A stretch of DNA of 39,237 nt from Bacillota bacterium. GTDB taxonomy: Bacteria; Bacillota; Clostridia; Lachnospirales; Lachnospiraceae. Under the pieces are notes generated by a model. That model was given only the letters and a program-made list of their open reading frames with translations. It did no database searches and was not told the origin of the DNA. Shown one piece after another: positions 8,328 through 17,110 of the stretch (the first letter of the stretch is position 1; every line of letters starts with the position of its first letter). The DNA lies in assembly GCA_023423335.1 (NCBI GenBank), contig JAFAFU010000015.1:1-39237 (forward strand), written 5' to 3'. A program made the translations under genes and the position numbers.

Positions 8328-8945
8328 TTGAAAACGATTCTATATCCAAGATATATAAAAAGGCTTATGGATATCATTCTGTCATCCGCGGCCCTGGTTG
8401 TACTCAGCCCCATTCTGGCGGTTCTTGCGGTGCTGGTCAGGATAAAGCTGGGGGTTCCGATACTTTTTAAACAAAAAAGACCGGGTTTAAACGAGAAGGT
8501 ATTCGTATTATATAAGTTCAGGACTATGACGGAGGAAAAGGATGCATTGGGGAGACTGCTGCCGGACGACAAGCGGATGACAAGATTCGGAAGCTTCCTG
8601 CGGTCCACCTCCCTGGATGAGCTTCCCCAGCTGATCAATATATTAAAGGGGGATTTGTCCATCATCGGGCCAAGACCCTTACTGGTGAGCTATCTGCCTC
8701 TTTATAGCGAGAAGCAGCGATTACGGCATCTTGTCCGTCCGGGGCTGGTAGGACTGGCGGGGGTCAGAGGGAGGAATAATCAGAGCTGGGAGGATAAATT
8801 TGCGGCCGACATATATTATGTAAAAAATATTTCCCTCAAGCTGGACTGTAAGATATTCTTTCTGGCGGTGCTGACCGTGGTGAAACGGACCGGAATTAAT
8901 CAGGAGGGGACGGCCACTACCAAGCCGTTTACCGGTAACAACTAA
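8328..8945 (+). CDS. pglC: PglC-like initiating phosphoglycosyl transferase
   Basis: 205-residue monotopic phosphosugar transferase of the short PglC type, moving a sugar-1-phosphate from UDP-sugar to undecaprenyl phosphate at the inner face of the membrane. It has one N-terminal membrane-dipping hydrophobic segment (about 14-37), the KFRTMT motif, and the catalytic Asp-Glu pair in SLDELPQL (D97, E98) followed by GDLSIIGPRP. It begins with TTG at 8328, chosen because AAAGGAGG at 8313-8320 sits 7 bases before it. Together with the PglE- and PglD-like proteins it suggests a bacillosamine-type (QuiNAc4N-acyl) first sugar in the repeat unit. Confidence 0.9.
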   Translation: MKTILYPRYIKRLMDIILSSAALVVLSPILAVLAVLVRIKLGVPILFKQKRPGLNEKVFVLYKFRTMTEEKDALGRLLPDDKRMTRFGSFLRSTSLDELPQLINILKGDLSIIGPRPLLVSYLPLYSEKQRLRHLVRPGLVGLAGVRGRNNQSWEDKFAADIYYVKNISLKLDCKIFFLAVLTVVKRTGINQEGTATTKPFTGNN

Positions 8946-8995
8946 GTTCCTGACGTATATATTGTTAATGAACCCATAATTTCAGGAGCTTATCG

Positions 8996-9913
8996 ATGGT
9001 TTTGATAAAACAGTTACTTGAATATCTGAAGGAGAATCAGGTGGAATATACCTATCAGGGCAGTGGGGAGCTGGCTCTGGAGCATTACTGCCCGCTGAGT
9101 GTGCCCCGCAATAGCTGTATCACCTGGATTAGGAATGCAGGGAACTATTCCCTGTCTGGACTCACCCGTTATGATAATCTCCTGGTTGTATGCAATCCGG
9201 TGGATATAACAGAGGCCCCGGAGGTCAATTACCTGTTTACAGAGGACCCTCATTCGGTTTTCTTTTCCCTGCTGGAGCAATTCTTTATCCTCCGGGACGA
9301 GGAAGCTTCTCTGGTGGAGGAAAGTTCTGTCGTGGAGACGGAGCAGATCGGTAAAAATGTACGGATCGGCCATCATTGCTATATCGGAAAAGAGGTAATT
9401 CTCGGAGATCATATGATAATTAAGAACCGGGTGTCCATAGAGGGGAAGGTGCGGATCGGAGATCATACCATAATTTATTCCGGAGCAGTTATCGGTATGG
9501 ACGGCTATGCCTATTATGACAATGTGAAGGGGCATCACTTACGGGTACCCCATCCCGGAGGAATTATCATCGGCAATCATGTGGAGATAGGAGCCAATAC
9601 CTGTATTGCCAGGGGCTGCCTGGGGGATACAGTTATCAGTGATGAGGTTAAGATCGATAATCTGTGCCATATCGCCCATAATGTCTTCATCGGAAAGAGA
9701 AGTAAAATAATCGCTTCCTCCATGCTGGCCGGCAGCAGTGTGATCGGTGAGGATGTCTGGGTTGCTCCCTGCACCGCGGTAAAAAATCAGGTGGTTGTCG
9801 GTAATCACAGTCTCCTGGGTATGGGAGCCGTAGTTACGAAGAATGTTGAACCGGGTGTAGTGGCTGCCGGCGTTCCCGCCAGGGTTCTGCGGGAGAATCG
9901 GGGGCTGCCATGA
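8996..9913 (+). CDS. LpxD-like N-acyltransferase
   Basis: 305-residue left-handed beta-helix acyltransferase resembling LpxD, the UDP-3-O-acylglucosamine N-acyltransferase that uses a 3-hydroxyacyl donor. An N-terminal ~110-residue domain is followed by hexapeptide repeats. The LpxD-type core is clear: GMDGYAYYD, GGIIIGNHVEIGANTCIARG, GDTVISDEVKIDN and HIAHNVFIG, where H228 aligns with the LpxD catalytic histidine. The C-terminal helical region of true LpxD is missing; it ends GVPARVLRENRG. CAGGAG at 8983-8988 supports ATG 8996. A Gram-positive host has no lipid A, so I infer that it acylates an amino group of the surface-glycan sugar, probably with the 3-hydroxyacyl group made by the enzymes at 4102-6681. 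Confidence 0.82.
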   Translation: MVLIKQLLEYLKENQVEYTYQGSGELALEHYCPLSVPRNSCITWIRNAGNYSLSGLTRYDNLLVVCNPVDITEAPEVNYLFTEDPHSVFFSLLEQFFILRDEEASLVEESSVVETEQIGKNVRIGHHCYIGKEVILGDHMIIKNRVSIEGKVRIGDHTIIYSGAVIGMDGYAYYDNVKGHHLRVPHPGGIIIGNHVEIGANTCIARGCLGDTVISDEVKIDNLCHIAHNVFIGKRSKIIASSMLAGSSVIGEDVWVAPCTAVKNQVVVGNHSLLGMGAVVTKNVEPGVVAAGVPARVLRENRGLP

Positions 9914-11124
9914 AAATATTATTCTTATCGTTAGCGGATTTTGCTTCCTTGGAGGACAGAGGTATTTATACGGATTTGTTACGCGAATTTGTGAAGAACG
10001 GCCATGAGGTTTGTGCAATCAGCCCGGTGGAGAGACGAGGAAAGATAAAAACCCATATACTTCGGGAAAAGCACTGCAGAATTCTGAAAATCCGCACCGG
10101 AAATATCCAGAAAACGAATCTGATTGAAAAGGGCATATCAGTACTTTTGCTGGAGCCTCTGCTGATTATGGGAATCAGAAAATATTTTAAGGATGACCGT
10201 TTTGACCTGGTGCTTTACGCAACCCCTCCCGTTACGTTTCTTCGGGTAATCCGTTACGTGAAGAGAAGGGATGAGGCGATGTCTTATCTTATGCTGAAGG
10301 ATATCTGGCCGCAGGGCCTGGTGGATCTTAAGGTACTTCGTACCACCGGATTTTCAGGGGTTATTTATCACTATTTTAAACGAATGGAAAAGGAACTGTA
10401 TCAGATATCCGATTACATCGGCTGTATGTCGGAGGCCAATCGGGAGTATTTGCTAGAGAAGCATCCCAAACTGCCGCCGGATAGGATCGAGCTTTGCCCG
10501 AACAGCCTGGAGCCGTGCGAGTGCCGTAAGGATGAGGCAGCCAGGGCATATATCCGCAGGAGGTTAAAAATCCCGGCGGATAAAACCGTATTTCTCTACG
10601 GAGGGAATATAGGAAGGCCGCAAAATGCCAAGTTCATCGTCCGGTGCTTAAGAACCAGCAAGAATCCGGAGGTCTTTTTCCTGATTATCGGAGCAGGGAC
10701 GAAGGTTGACCTGATTAAAGCATATATCAGGAAGTACCGGCCGGACAATGTCAGATTACTGTCTTATATGCCAAAGGACCGGTATGAAGGGCTGGTAGCC
10801 GCCAGCGATGTCGGTCTGATTTTCTTAGACCGGCGGTTTACCATACCGCATATCCCTTCCCGGCTGTTGTCCTATATGCAGGCCTCACTGCCCGTCCTGG
10901 CCGCTACGGACTCCTGTTCGGATATCGGCTCCATCATTGAGTCCGGTAAATTCGGCCTCTGGTGTGAAAGCCGCTACGCGGCGGATTTTCATGAGAAGGC
11001 GGCTTGCCTTTGTAATAAATCACTGAGAGAGGAAATGGGTAGGAATGCCCGAAGGTATCTGGAGGATCACTATACCTCGGCAAGGTCCTATGCAATCATA
11101 ATGGATCATTTTATAAAGAAGTAA
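9910..11124 (+). CDS. GT4 glycosyltransferase, WbuB-like
   Basis: 404-residue GT-B-fold glycosyltransferase of family 4, overlapping the previous gene by ATGA. It has an N-terminal acceptor domain (MKILFLSLADFASLEDRGIY), a DIWPQGL segment, the linker FLYGGNIGRPQNAKF, and a C-terminal donor site with HIPSRLLSYMQASLPVLA. The DxWP and early motifs are like those of WbuB-type transferases, which add L-FucNAc to an undecaprenyl-linked sugar. The next three genes make UDP-L-FucNAc, which supports that donor. I expect it to add the second sugar of the repeat. The exact linkage is not visible. Confidence 0.85.
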   Translation: MKILFLSLADFASLEDRGIYTDLLREFVKNGHEVCAISPVERRGKIKTHILREKHCRILKIRTGNIQKTNLIEKGISVLLLEPLLIMGIRKYFKDDRFDLVLYATPPVTFLRVIRYVKRRDEAMSYLMLKDIWPQGLVDLKVLRTTGFSGVIYHYFKRMEKELYQISDYIGCMSEANREYLLEKHPKLPPDRIELCPNSLEPCECRKDEAARAYIRRRLKIPADKTVFLYGGNIGRPQNAKFIVRCLRTSKNPEVFFLIIGAGTKVDLIKAYIRKYRPDNVRLLSYMPKDRYEGLVAASDVGLIFLDRRFTIPHIPSRLLSYMQASLPVLAATDSCSDIGSIIESGKFGLWCESRYAADFHEKAACLCNKSLREEMGRNARRYLEDHYTSARSYAIIMDHFIKK

Positions 11125-11176
11125 GATATTGTGCTGATGCCGGGTTTTGCGGGCATCGGCGGCATGGAGGATGAAT

Positions 11177-12202
11177 ATGTTTCAGGATAAGACCCTACTG
11201 ATTACCGGGGGAACAGGATCCTTTGGCAATGCTGTCCTTGAACGTTTTTTGCATACAGAGATCGGTGAAATAAGGATTTTTTCAAGAGATGAGAAGAAAC
11301 AGGATGAGATGCGGCATCGGTATCACAACGATAAAATCAAATATTATATCGGTGATGTCCGTGACTTAAGCAGCATCCGGGATGCGATGCATGGGGTGGA
11401 TTATGTATTTCAGGCGGCGGCCTTAAAGCAGGTACCCTCCTGTGAATTCTTCCCCATGGAAGCAGTCAAAACCAATGTGATCGGTACGGACAATGTGCTG
11501 ACCGCCTGTATCGAAGCAGGGGTACGAAGAGTGATCTGCCTGTCAACGGATAAGGCGGCCTACCCCGTAAATGCCATGGGGACATCGAAGGCTATGATGG
11601 AGAAGGTTTTTGTGGCAAAATCCAGAACCGTGGACCCGGAGAAAACCCTGATCTGCGGTACACGGTACGGGAATGTGATGTGCTCCAGAGGCTCGGTAAT
11701 TCCGCTTTTCATTGAACAGATTAAAGCGGGACAGCCGCTGACCGTGACCGAGCCCACCATGACGCGCTTCATTATGAGCCTTGAGGAAGCCGTCGAGCTT
11801 GTCATGTTCGCATTCCGGTATGCACAAAGCGGGGACATCATGGTACAGAAATCACCGGCAACCACGATCGATATGCTTGCCCGGGCAGTACTGGAGCTGT
11901 TTCATGCGGAAAATGAGATTAAAATAGTCGGTATACGCCATGGGGAAAAGATGTATGAAACCCTGCTGACCAATGAAGAATGTGCCCATGCCATAGATAT
12001 GGGAAATTTTTACCGGGTTCCGGCTGATAAGCGGGATCTCAATTATGATAAGTACTACAGAGAGGGCAGGCCGGAAAGCGGCAGCTTATCGGAATTTAAC
12101 TCCAATAATACGGTTCTCCTGACGTTGGAGCAAACCAAGCAAAAGCTTCTGACCCTGTCCTATATCAAAGATGAATTAAAAGTCTGGGAGAGTAGAGCAT
12201 GA
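11177..12202 (+). CDS. capE: UDP-GlcNAc 4,6-dehydratase/5-epimerase (CapE/FnlA)
   Basis: 341-residue short-chain dehydrogenase of the CapE/FnlA/WbjB type, catalysing the first step from UDP-GlcNAc to UDP-L-FucNAc by dehydration and 5-inversion. The Rossmann motif GGTGSFGN is at 11-18. STDKAAYPVNAMGTSK at 123-138 has Met134 in place of the usual catalytic tyrosine, together with K126 and K138. This Met variant is characteristic of the family. I use ATG 11177, six bases after GGAGG (11166-11170), rather than the in-frame TTG at 11147 or the ATG at 11171 that abuts the ribosome site. It overlaps the next gene by four bases. Confidence 0.92.
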   Translation: MFQDKTLLITGGTGSFGNAVLERFLHTEIGEIRIFSRDEKKQDEMRHRYHNDKIKYYIGDVRDLSSIRDAMHGVDYVFQAAALKQVPSCEFFPMEAVKTNVIGTDNVLTACIEAGVRRVICLSTDKAAYPVNAMGTSKAMMEKVFVAKSRTVDPEKTLICGTRYGNVMCSRGSVIPLFIEQIKAGQPLTVTEPTMTRFIMSLEEAVELVMFAFRYAQSGDIMVQKSPATTIDMLARAVLELFHAENEIKIVGIRHGEKMYETLLTNEECAHAIDMGNFYRVPADKRDLNYDKYYREGRPESGSLSEFNSNNTVLLTLEQTKQKLLTLSYIKDELKVWESRA

Positions 12203-13308
12203 ATGTTCTTGTAACCGGAGCCAACGGATTTATTGGTAAAAACCTGATCGCAGAGCTTGGGAACCGAAGGGATGACCGGATATATCCCTATGACCTTACG
12301 GACGAGGACAGCCTGCTGGAGGAATATGCTCTGGACTGCGATTTTGTATTTCATCTGGCAGGCGTCAACAGGCCCAGGGAGGAAAAGGACTACATGGAGG
12401 GGAATCTTGGCTTCACGTCGCTTCTGCTGGAAAAGTTAAGAGATAACCCCAAAAAGCCGGCCATCCTGGTCACCTCCTCCATTCAGGCAGAGCTAAACAA
12501 TTCCTATGGCAGAAGCAAGAAGGCTGCGGAAGAGCTGCTCTTTCAATACGGGGAGAATAACGGAAATCCAATTCTTGTGTACCGGCTTCCCAATGTTTTC
12601 GGTAAATGGTGCAGACCGAATTATAACAGTGCGGTTGCCACCTTCTGCCATAATATTGCAAACGGTCTTGATATAACGGTGAAGGATCCGTCGGTGCTTC
12701 TTAGGCTGGTCTACATTGATGATGTTCTGGAGGAATTTATACAGGCCCTCACGAAAAAAGAGAACCGGCAGGGGCAGTATTGTTACGTACCGGTGGTTCA
12801 TACCGTAACGCTTGAAAGAATCGTTGAAATGCTTCAAAGCTTCAAGGAAAGCAGGATCACCCTGTCAGTTCCTGATATGAGTAACGGTTTTGAGAAGAAG
12901 CTTTACAGTACCTATCTCAGCTATCTGCCTGCCGAAGGCTTATGTTATCCCCTGAAAATGCATCGGGATCATCGCGGAGCCTTCTCGGAATTTATGAAGT
13001 CGGAGACGGGAGGACAAATCTCGGTCAATTCGGTAAAACCGGGAATCACCAAGGGGAACCACTGGCATCACACAAAAACCGAAAAATTTCTGGTAGTTCG
13101 GGGAAAAGGCCTGATCCGCCTTCGTAAAATAAACAGTGAGGATGTTCTGGAATATCATGTGACCGGGGATAGGCTGGAGGCAGTCGATATCCCCCCGGGA
13201 TATACCCACAGCATACAGAATGAAGGCGAGGAGGAACTGATTATGGTCATATGGGCAAATGAAGCCTATCATCCTGAGAAGCCGGACACTTATCCAATGG
13301 AGGTATGA
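12199..13308 (+). CDS. capF: Bifunctional UDP-sugar epimerase/reductase (CapF/FnlB)
   Basis: 369-residue two-domain enzyme of the CapF/WbjC/FnlB type, second step of UDP-L-FucNAc synthesis: 3-epimerisation and NADPH-dependent 4-keto reduction. Residues 1-240 are a short-chain dehydrogenase domain (GANGFIGKN at 7-15, SSIQAELNNSYGRSKKAAE for the Y/K pair). From about 250 a zinc cupin domain follows, with GNHWHHTKTEKF and PPGYTHSIQNEG. The order dehydrogenase-cupin and the length match the family. It is coupled to the preceding gene by ATGA and is three bases from the next. Confidence 0.93.
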   Translation: MNVLVTGANGFIGKNLIAELGNRRDDRIYPYDLTDEDSLLEEYALDCDFVFHLAGVNRPREEKDYMEGNLGFTSLLLEKLRDNPKKPAILVTSSIQAELNNSYGRSKKAAEELLFQYGENNGNPILVYRLPNVFGKWCRPNYNSAVATFCHNIANGLDITVKDPSVLLRLVYIDDVLEEFIQALTKKENRQGQYCYVPVVHTVTLERIVEMLQSFKESRITLSVPDMSNGFEKKLYSTYLSYLPAEGLCYPLKMHRDHRGAFSEFMKSETGGQISVNSVKPGITKGNHWHHTKTEKFLVVRGKGLIRLRKINSEDVLEYHVTGDRLEAVDIPPGYTHSIQNEGEEELIMVIWANEAYHPEKPDTYPMEV

Positions 13309-13311
13309 GGA

Positions 13312-14442
13312 ATGACCAGGCTCAAAGTAATGACGGTTGTGGGAACGAGACCGGAGATTATCCGGCTTTCGACGGTGATCCATAAGCTGGAAGCTGCGGA
13401 AGCGGTTGATCATATTCTTGTTCACACAGGCCAGAATTATGATTACGAACTGAATGAAATCTTTTTTCAGGACCTGGATTTAAAAAGACCGGATTTCTAT
13501 CTTGAATGTGCCGCCGGGACGGCAGTGGAAACCATCGGCAATATCCTGATCCGTATTGATCCCGTTCTGGAGCAGGTGAAGCCGGATGCTTTTCTGGTGC
13601 TGGGAGACACGAACAGCTGTCTGTGCGCAATCGCGGCCAAACGGAGGCATATCCCGGTATTTCATATGGAGGCCGGTAACCGGTGCTTTGACCAGAGGGT
13701 TCCGGAAGAAACCAACCGGAAAATCGTAGACCACATCGCAGACATTAATCTGACCTACAGCGACATAGCCAGGGAATATCTCCTTAGAGAAGGACTTCCC
13801 GCTGACCGGATCATCAAAACAGGCAGCCCCATGCTTGAGGTGATCAATTCCAGACGGGAAGCGATTGACCGGTCGGATATCCTGAATACATTAAATCTAA
13901 TTGAATATAAATATTTTGTTGTTTCCGCCCATAGGGAAGAAAATATCAATTCCGATGAAAACTTCTTTCTGCTGGCGGATTGTCTGAATACGGTCGCCGA
14001 GGCTTACGGATATCCTGTCATTATCAGTACCCATCCAAGAACGAGGAATATGATTGAAGCAAAGAAGACCGGGTTTCATTCATTGGTTCGGCTGCTGAAG
14101 CCCCTGGGCTTTACGGATTACCTTAAGCTCCAGCAAAAAGCGAAAGCAGTTCTTAGTGACAGCGGCACAATCAGTGAGGAGGCATCCATTCTTGGCCTGA
14201 AGGCTCTTAACATCCGGCAGGCCCATGAACGGCCCGAGGCAATGGAGGAAGCAGCGGTTATGATGGTTGGGCTGAGTAAGGAGCGCCTGCTGCAGGGACT
14301 CAGGGTATTGGAGACCCAGCAGGAAGGCACCTTAAGAAGGGTAGCCGACTATGACATCCCCAATGTATCGGATAAGATTTTAAGAATTCTATTGTCCTAC
14401 ACGGATTATGTGAACAGAGTGGTTTGGGAGAAGCAGGAATGA
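13312..14442 (+). CDS. capG: UDP-sugar 2-epimerase, non-hydrolysing (CapG/FnlC)
   Basis: 376-residue WecB-type epimerase. Beside CapE and CapF it most likely performs the last step to UDP-L-FucNAc (CapG/WbjD/FnlC). Family marks are VVGTRPEIIRLSTVI at the N-terminus, VHTGQNYDYEL, LGDTNSCL, HMEAGNRCFDQRVPEETNR, SAHREENI, and the DSGTISEEASILG loop near the C-terminus. The FDQRVPEETNR segment is typical of the FnlC branch, where plain WecB proteins have a different loop. Start ATG 13312 follows GAGG. The stop overlaps the next start by ATGA. Confidence 0.92.
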   Translation: MTRLKVMTVVGTRPEIIRLSTVIHKLEAAEAVDHILVHTGQNYDYELNEIFFQDLDLKRPDFYLECAAGTAVETIGNILIRIDPVLEQVKPDAFLVLGDTNSCLCAIAAKRRHIPVFHMEAGNRCFDQRVPEETNRKIVDHIADINLTYSDIAREYLLREGLPADRIIKTGSPMLEVINSRREAIDRSDILNTLNLIEYKYFVVSAHREENINSDENFFLLADCLNTVAEAYGYPVIISTHPRTRNMIEAKKTGFHSLVRLLKPLGFTDYLKLQQKAKAVLSDSGTISEEASILGLKALNIRQAHERPEAMEEAAVMMVGLSKERLLQGLRVLETQQEGTLRRVADYDIPNVSDKILRILLSYTDYVNRVVWEKQE

Positions 14443-15770
14443 TGGAGAACAATGTAAGACACCCGAGAATATTAGTCATCAACGGCAATGCCTTCAGTGA
14501 GGTAACGAATATCGGAAAGACCTTGGTTTCCTTCTTTAGAGAGGCTCCCGCGGAAAATATTGCACAGCTGTATTTTTATCCGGAGGACCCGGGATCAGAT
14601 CTGTGCAGGAATTATTACCGGATCACCGACGGGGATGTACTGGGGCGCTTTCTGCGAAGAGGAGAAAGCTGCGGAGGCCGGGTTCCTTATCCGGCGGAGC
14701 AGGCACCGGACCAGGGGAGCGGCCCGCATGGCCCCGGCCATTGGAAGATAGGTCTTCGGAGCATCTTAAAGAGCTTTGGTATCCTCCGGCTGCTGCGGGA
14801 GCTGGTCTGGAGGAGCGGCTGCTGGCGGACCGGGGAACTGAACCGATGGCTGGAGGAGTTTGATCCGGAGCTTATCTTCCTGTGTGCGGGAGACGGGGCC
14901 TTTACCTATGATATTGCAAGAGATATCAGAGAAAGATTTCACACAAGGCTTGTGGTGTATATCACCGATGATTATATTCTTCCAAGAGCTTCCCTTTCAC
15001 CCTTTTGGCGAATTAGAAGGAAGCTGGTATTAAACGAAATGAAGAAGGCGGTCGGCAGCTGTGATCTGTTCGTAACCATATCCCCCCAGATGCAAAGGGA
15101 ATACAGAAAGATATTCCATAGGGACAGCATCGTGTCGGTCAATCGGACGGGAGCCTTAAGGGATGCAAGTATGACAGGCAAACGCCGGTATATTCTGATG
15201 GTCTATGCCGGAGGACTTCATTACCACCGGTATAAGACCCTGAGACGATTGGCGAAAGCTATCCTATGCTATAACCGGGCAGAAGGGACCAAACAGAAGG
15301 TGTTTTTACGGATTTATTCCAGCCGGGTGCCGGGCAGGAAGCTTGAGAAATATTTGCGGGTCCGGGGGGCAAGCAGATATTGCGGCAGCCTCAACCCGTC
15401 GGAATTAAAGCAGGTATTAAACTCCTGTGATATCCCGGTCTATGTGGAAGCCTTTAACCGAAGAAGCAGGGAAGCAACCAGATTATCCGTTTCTACCAAA
15501 ATACCGGAATACCTGTCCCTGGGGAAGCCAATTCTGGCCATTGGGCCGGAGCAGGTGGCTTCCATGCAGAATTTACAAAAGTGTGCCTTTTGTATTACGG
15601 CCCGGAATGAAATTGGCAGGAGGCTTTCAGAGCTTCTCAGTGATAAGGACCTGCTAAGCTTTTATGGGGAGAAGGCCCTGGAATATTATCATGGGGAATA
15701 CGCGGATAACAATGTATATGGACGTCTATACGATAATATATTGAAAATATATAATAAATCTGATTTATGA
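14439..15770 (+). CDS. GT-B glycosyltransferase
   Basis: 443-residue putative glycosyltransferase (GT4-like). Residues 1-200 form a probable acceptor domain with ILVINGNAFSEVTNIGKT. Near the middle is VYITDDYI, then a donor domain with ILMVYAGGLHYHRYKTL, RYCGSLNPSELKQVLNSCD and STKIPEYLSLGKPILAIGPE. I place the start at ATG 14439, overlapping the capG stop, with GGGAG eight bases before; an upstream TTG at 14424 is in frame but poorer. Donor and acceptor are unknown. It follows the FucNAc module and precedes another GT4 gene, so it should add an inner or middle sugar. Confidence 0.75.
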   Translation: MMENNVRHPRILVINGNAFSEVTNIGKTLVSFFREAPAENIAQLYFYPEDPGSDLCRNYYRITDGDVLGRFLRRGESCGGRVPYPAEQAPDQGSGPHGPGHWKIGLRSILKSFGILRLLRELVWRSGCWRTGELNRWLEEFDPELIFLCAGDGAFTYDIARDIRERFHTRLVVYITDDYILPRASLSPFWRIRRKLVLNEMKKAVGSCDLFVTISPQMQREYRKIFHRDSIVSVNRTGALRDASMTGKRRYILMVYAGGLHYHRYKTLRRLAKAILCYNRAEGTKQKVFLRIYSSRVPGRKLEKYLRVRGASRYCGSLNPSELKQVLNSCDIPVYVEAFNRRSREATRLSVSTKIPEYLSLGKPILAIGPEQVASMQNLQKCAFCITARNEIGRRLSELLSDKDLLSFYGEKALEYYHGEYADNNVYGRLYDNILKIYNKSDL

Positions 15771-15804
15771 GATTTACGGAAAATAATATGGCAGGGTGAT
15801 GGTT

Positions 15805-17082
15805 ATGAAAGAGGATGGGATTCTTGATATTGCTTTTCTCTGCGGGATATTTCCCGGTAATATGAGAAATGAGATCATGTCAAATTCCAGAGGAAATGTT
15901 CAAAATGCGGCAAATGAATTGCAGAAGGCGTATATTCGCGGTCTTGAGAAGGTGAATCATGCACCGGTTAAGCTGATCAACGCTCCGTTTCTGGGCTCAT
16001 ATCCCAGGAATTATAAGAAGGCTTATGTGAAAAAGTACAGGTTCTCCCACACACCCGGAGCGAAGGACATATCCGTCGGATTTTTCAATGTCACCGGGAT
16101 CAATAATTACCATAAAGCACTCGGACTGGAAAGAGAGGCTGAGAAATGGGCGGGCAAGGATTCGCACGGCAAAAAGAAGGTTTTGTTAGCCTATTCTGCC
16201 ACCTATTCCGTGCTGCGCGCCTTATCCGGGATAAAACGAAAGCATCCTGAGATTATAACCTGTCTGATTGCACCGGATCTTCCCCAATATATGAATTTTG
16301 CAGTACATTCAAATCTTTGGTATTATCTGGTGAATCAATTTCTGATTTCTCCCCTGGACCGATATCTGAAGCAGGTGGATACCTTCGTGGTATTAACCAG
16401 ATATTTTGCCGAGCGGCTGCCGATGGAGGGAAAACCTTATGTCATAATTGAGGGAATCTGCCGGCCGGTGCCGGGATTTGTAAAGGAGCAGCCCATAAAG
16501 ACCACGAAGAATAAGGTGCTTTTGTATACCGGCTCCCTGGAACGGCAGTATGGAATCATTGATCTGATAAAGGCATTCCTGTTGATTCCGAAAAAGAACT
16601 ATGAGCTTTGGATCTGCGGCAGCGGAAATGCAAGGAATTATGTAATGCAGGCAGAAGAAAAGGACCCCAGAATCAAATACTTCGGACAGGTGACCTATTC
16701 CGAAGCTCTGGCGCTGCAGCAGCAGGCGGATGTGCTGATTAACCCCAGATCCGGTATCTCCGGTGAATACACGAAGTATTCATTTCCTTCAAAGACCTTG
16801 GAATATCTCGCTTCCGGCAAGCCGGTGCTGATGAAACGACTGCCCGGTATCCCGGAAGAATATTATAAATACGTATATATCATTCCGGATGGACCGACCT
16901 ATGTTATGAGTGTGTATATCGAGCTGATTCTGTCTTTGCCGAAGGAATATCTGGAGGCGGAGGGCATGAGGGGAAGAGAATTCGTACTCACCTCGAAAAA
17001 CCAGGTGACCCAGTGCGGTAAGGTCCTTAAGATGCTCCTGGATTACAGAACCGGAACAGACCAAAGGGCGGATAGAAAATAA
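15805..17082 (+). CDS. GT4 glycosyltransferase
   Basis: 425-residue GT-B-fold glycosyltransferase. The N-terminal half contains DIAFLCGIFP and VLLAYSATYSVLRAL. The C-terminal donor domain is typical of GT4: VLLYTGSLERQYGI, ELWICGSGNARNYV, IKYFGQVTYSEALALQQQADVLINPR, and the nucleotide-sugar motif SFPSKTLEYLASGKPVL. AGGG at 15793-15796 supports ATG 15805 over the GTG at 15796 or the ATG at 15799. It lies 34 bases after the previous gene in the same direction. The transferred sugar cannot be named from sequence. Confidence 0.85.
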   Translation: MKEDGILDIAFLCGIFPGNMRNEIMSNSRGNVQNAANELQKAYIRGLEKVNHAPVKLINAPFLGSYPRNYKKAYVKKYRFSHTPGAKDISVGFFNVTGINNYHKALGLEREAEKWAGKDSHGKKKVLLAYSATYSVLRALSGIKRKHPEIITCLIAPDLPQYMNFAVHSNLWYYLVNQFLISPLDRYLKQVDTFVVLTRYFAERLPMEGKPYVIIEGICRPVPGFVKEQPIKTTKNKVLLYTGSLERQYGIIDLIKAFLLIPKKNYELWICGSGNARNYVMQAEEKDPRIKYFGQVTYSEALALQQQADVLINPRSGISGEYTKYSFPSKTLEYLASGKPVLMKRLPGIPEEYYKYVYIIPDGPTYVMSVYIELILSLPKEYLEAEGMRGREFVLTSKNQVTQCGKVLKMLLDYRTGTDQRADRK

Positions 17083-17110
17083 GCTTTGCAGATAAGGAGC
17101 GTAGTCAGAA

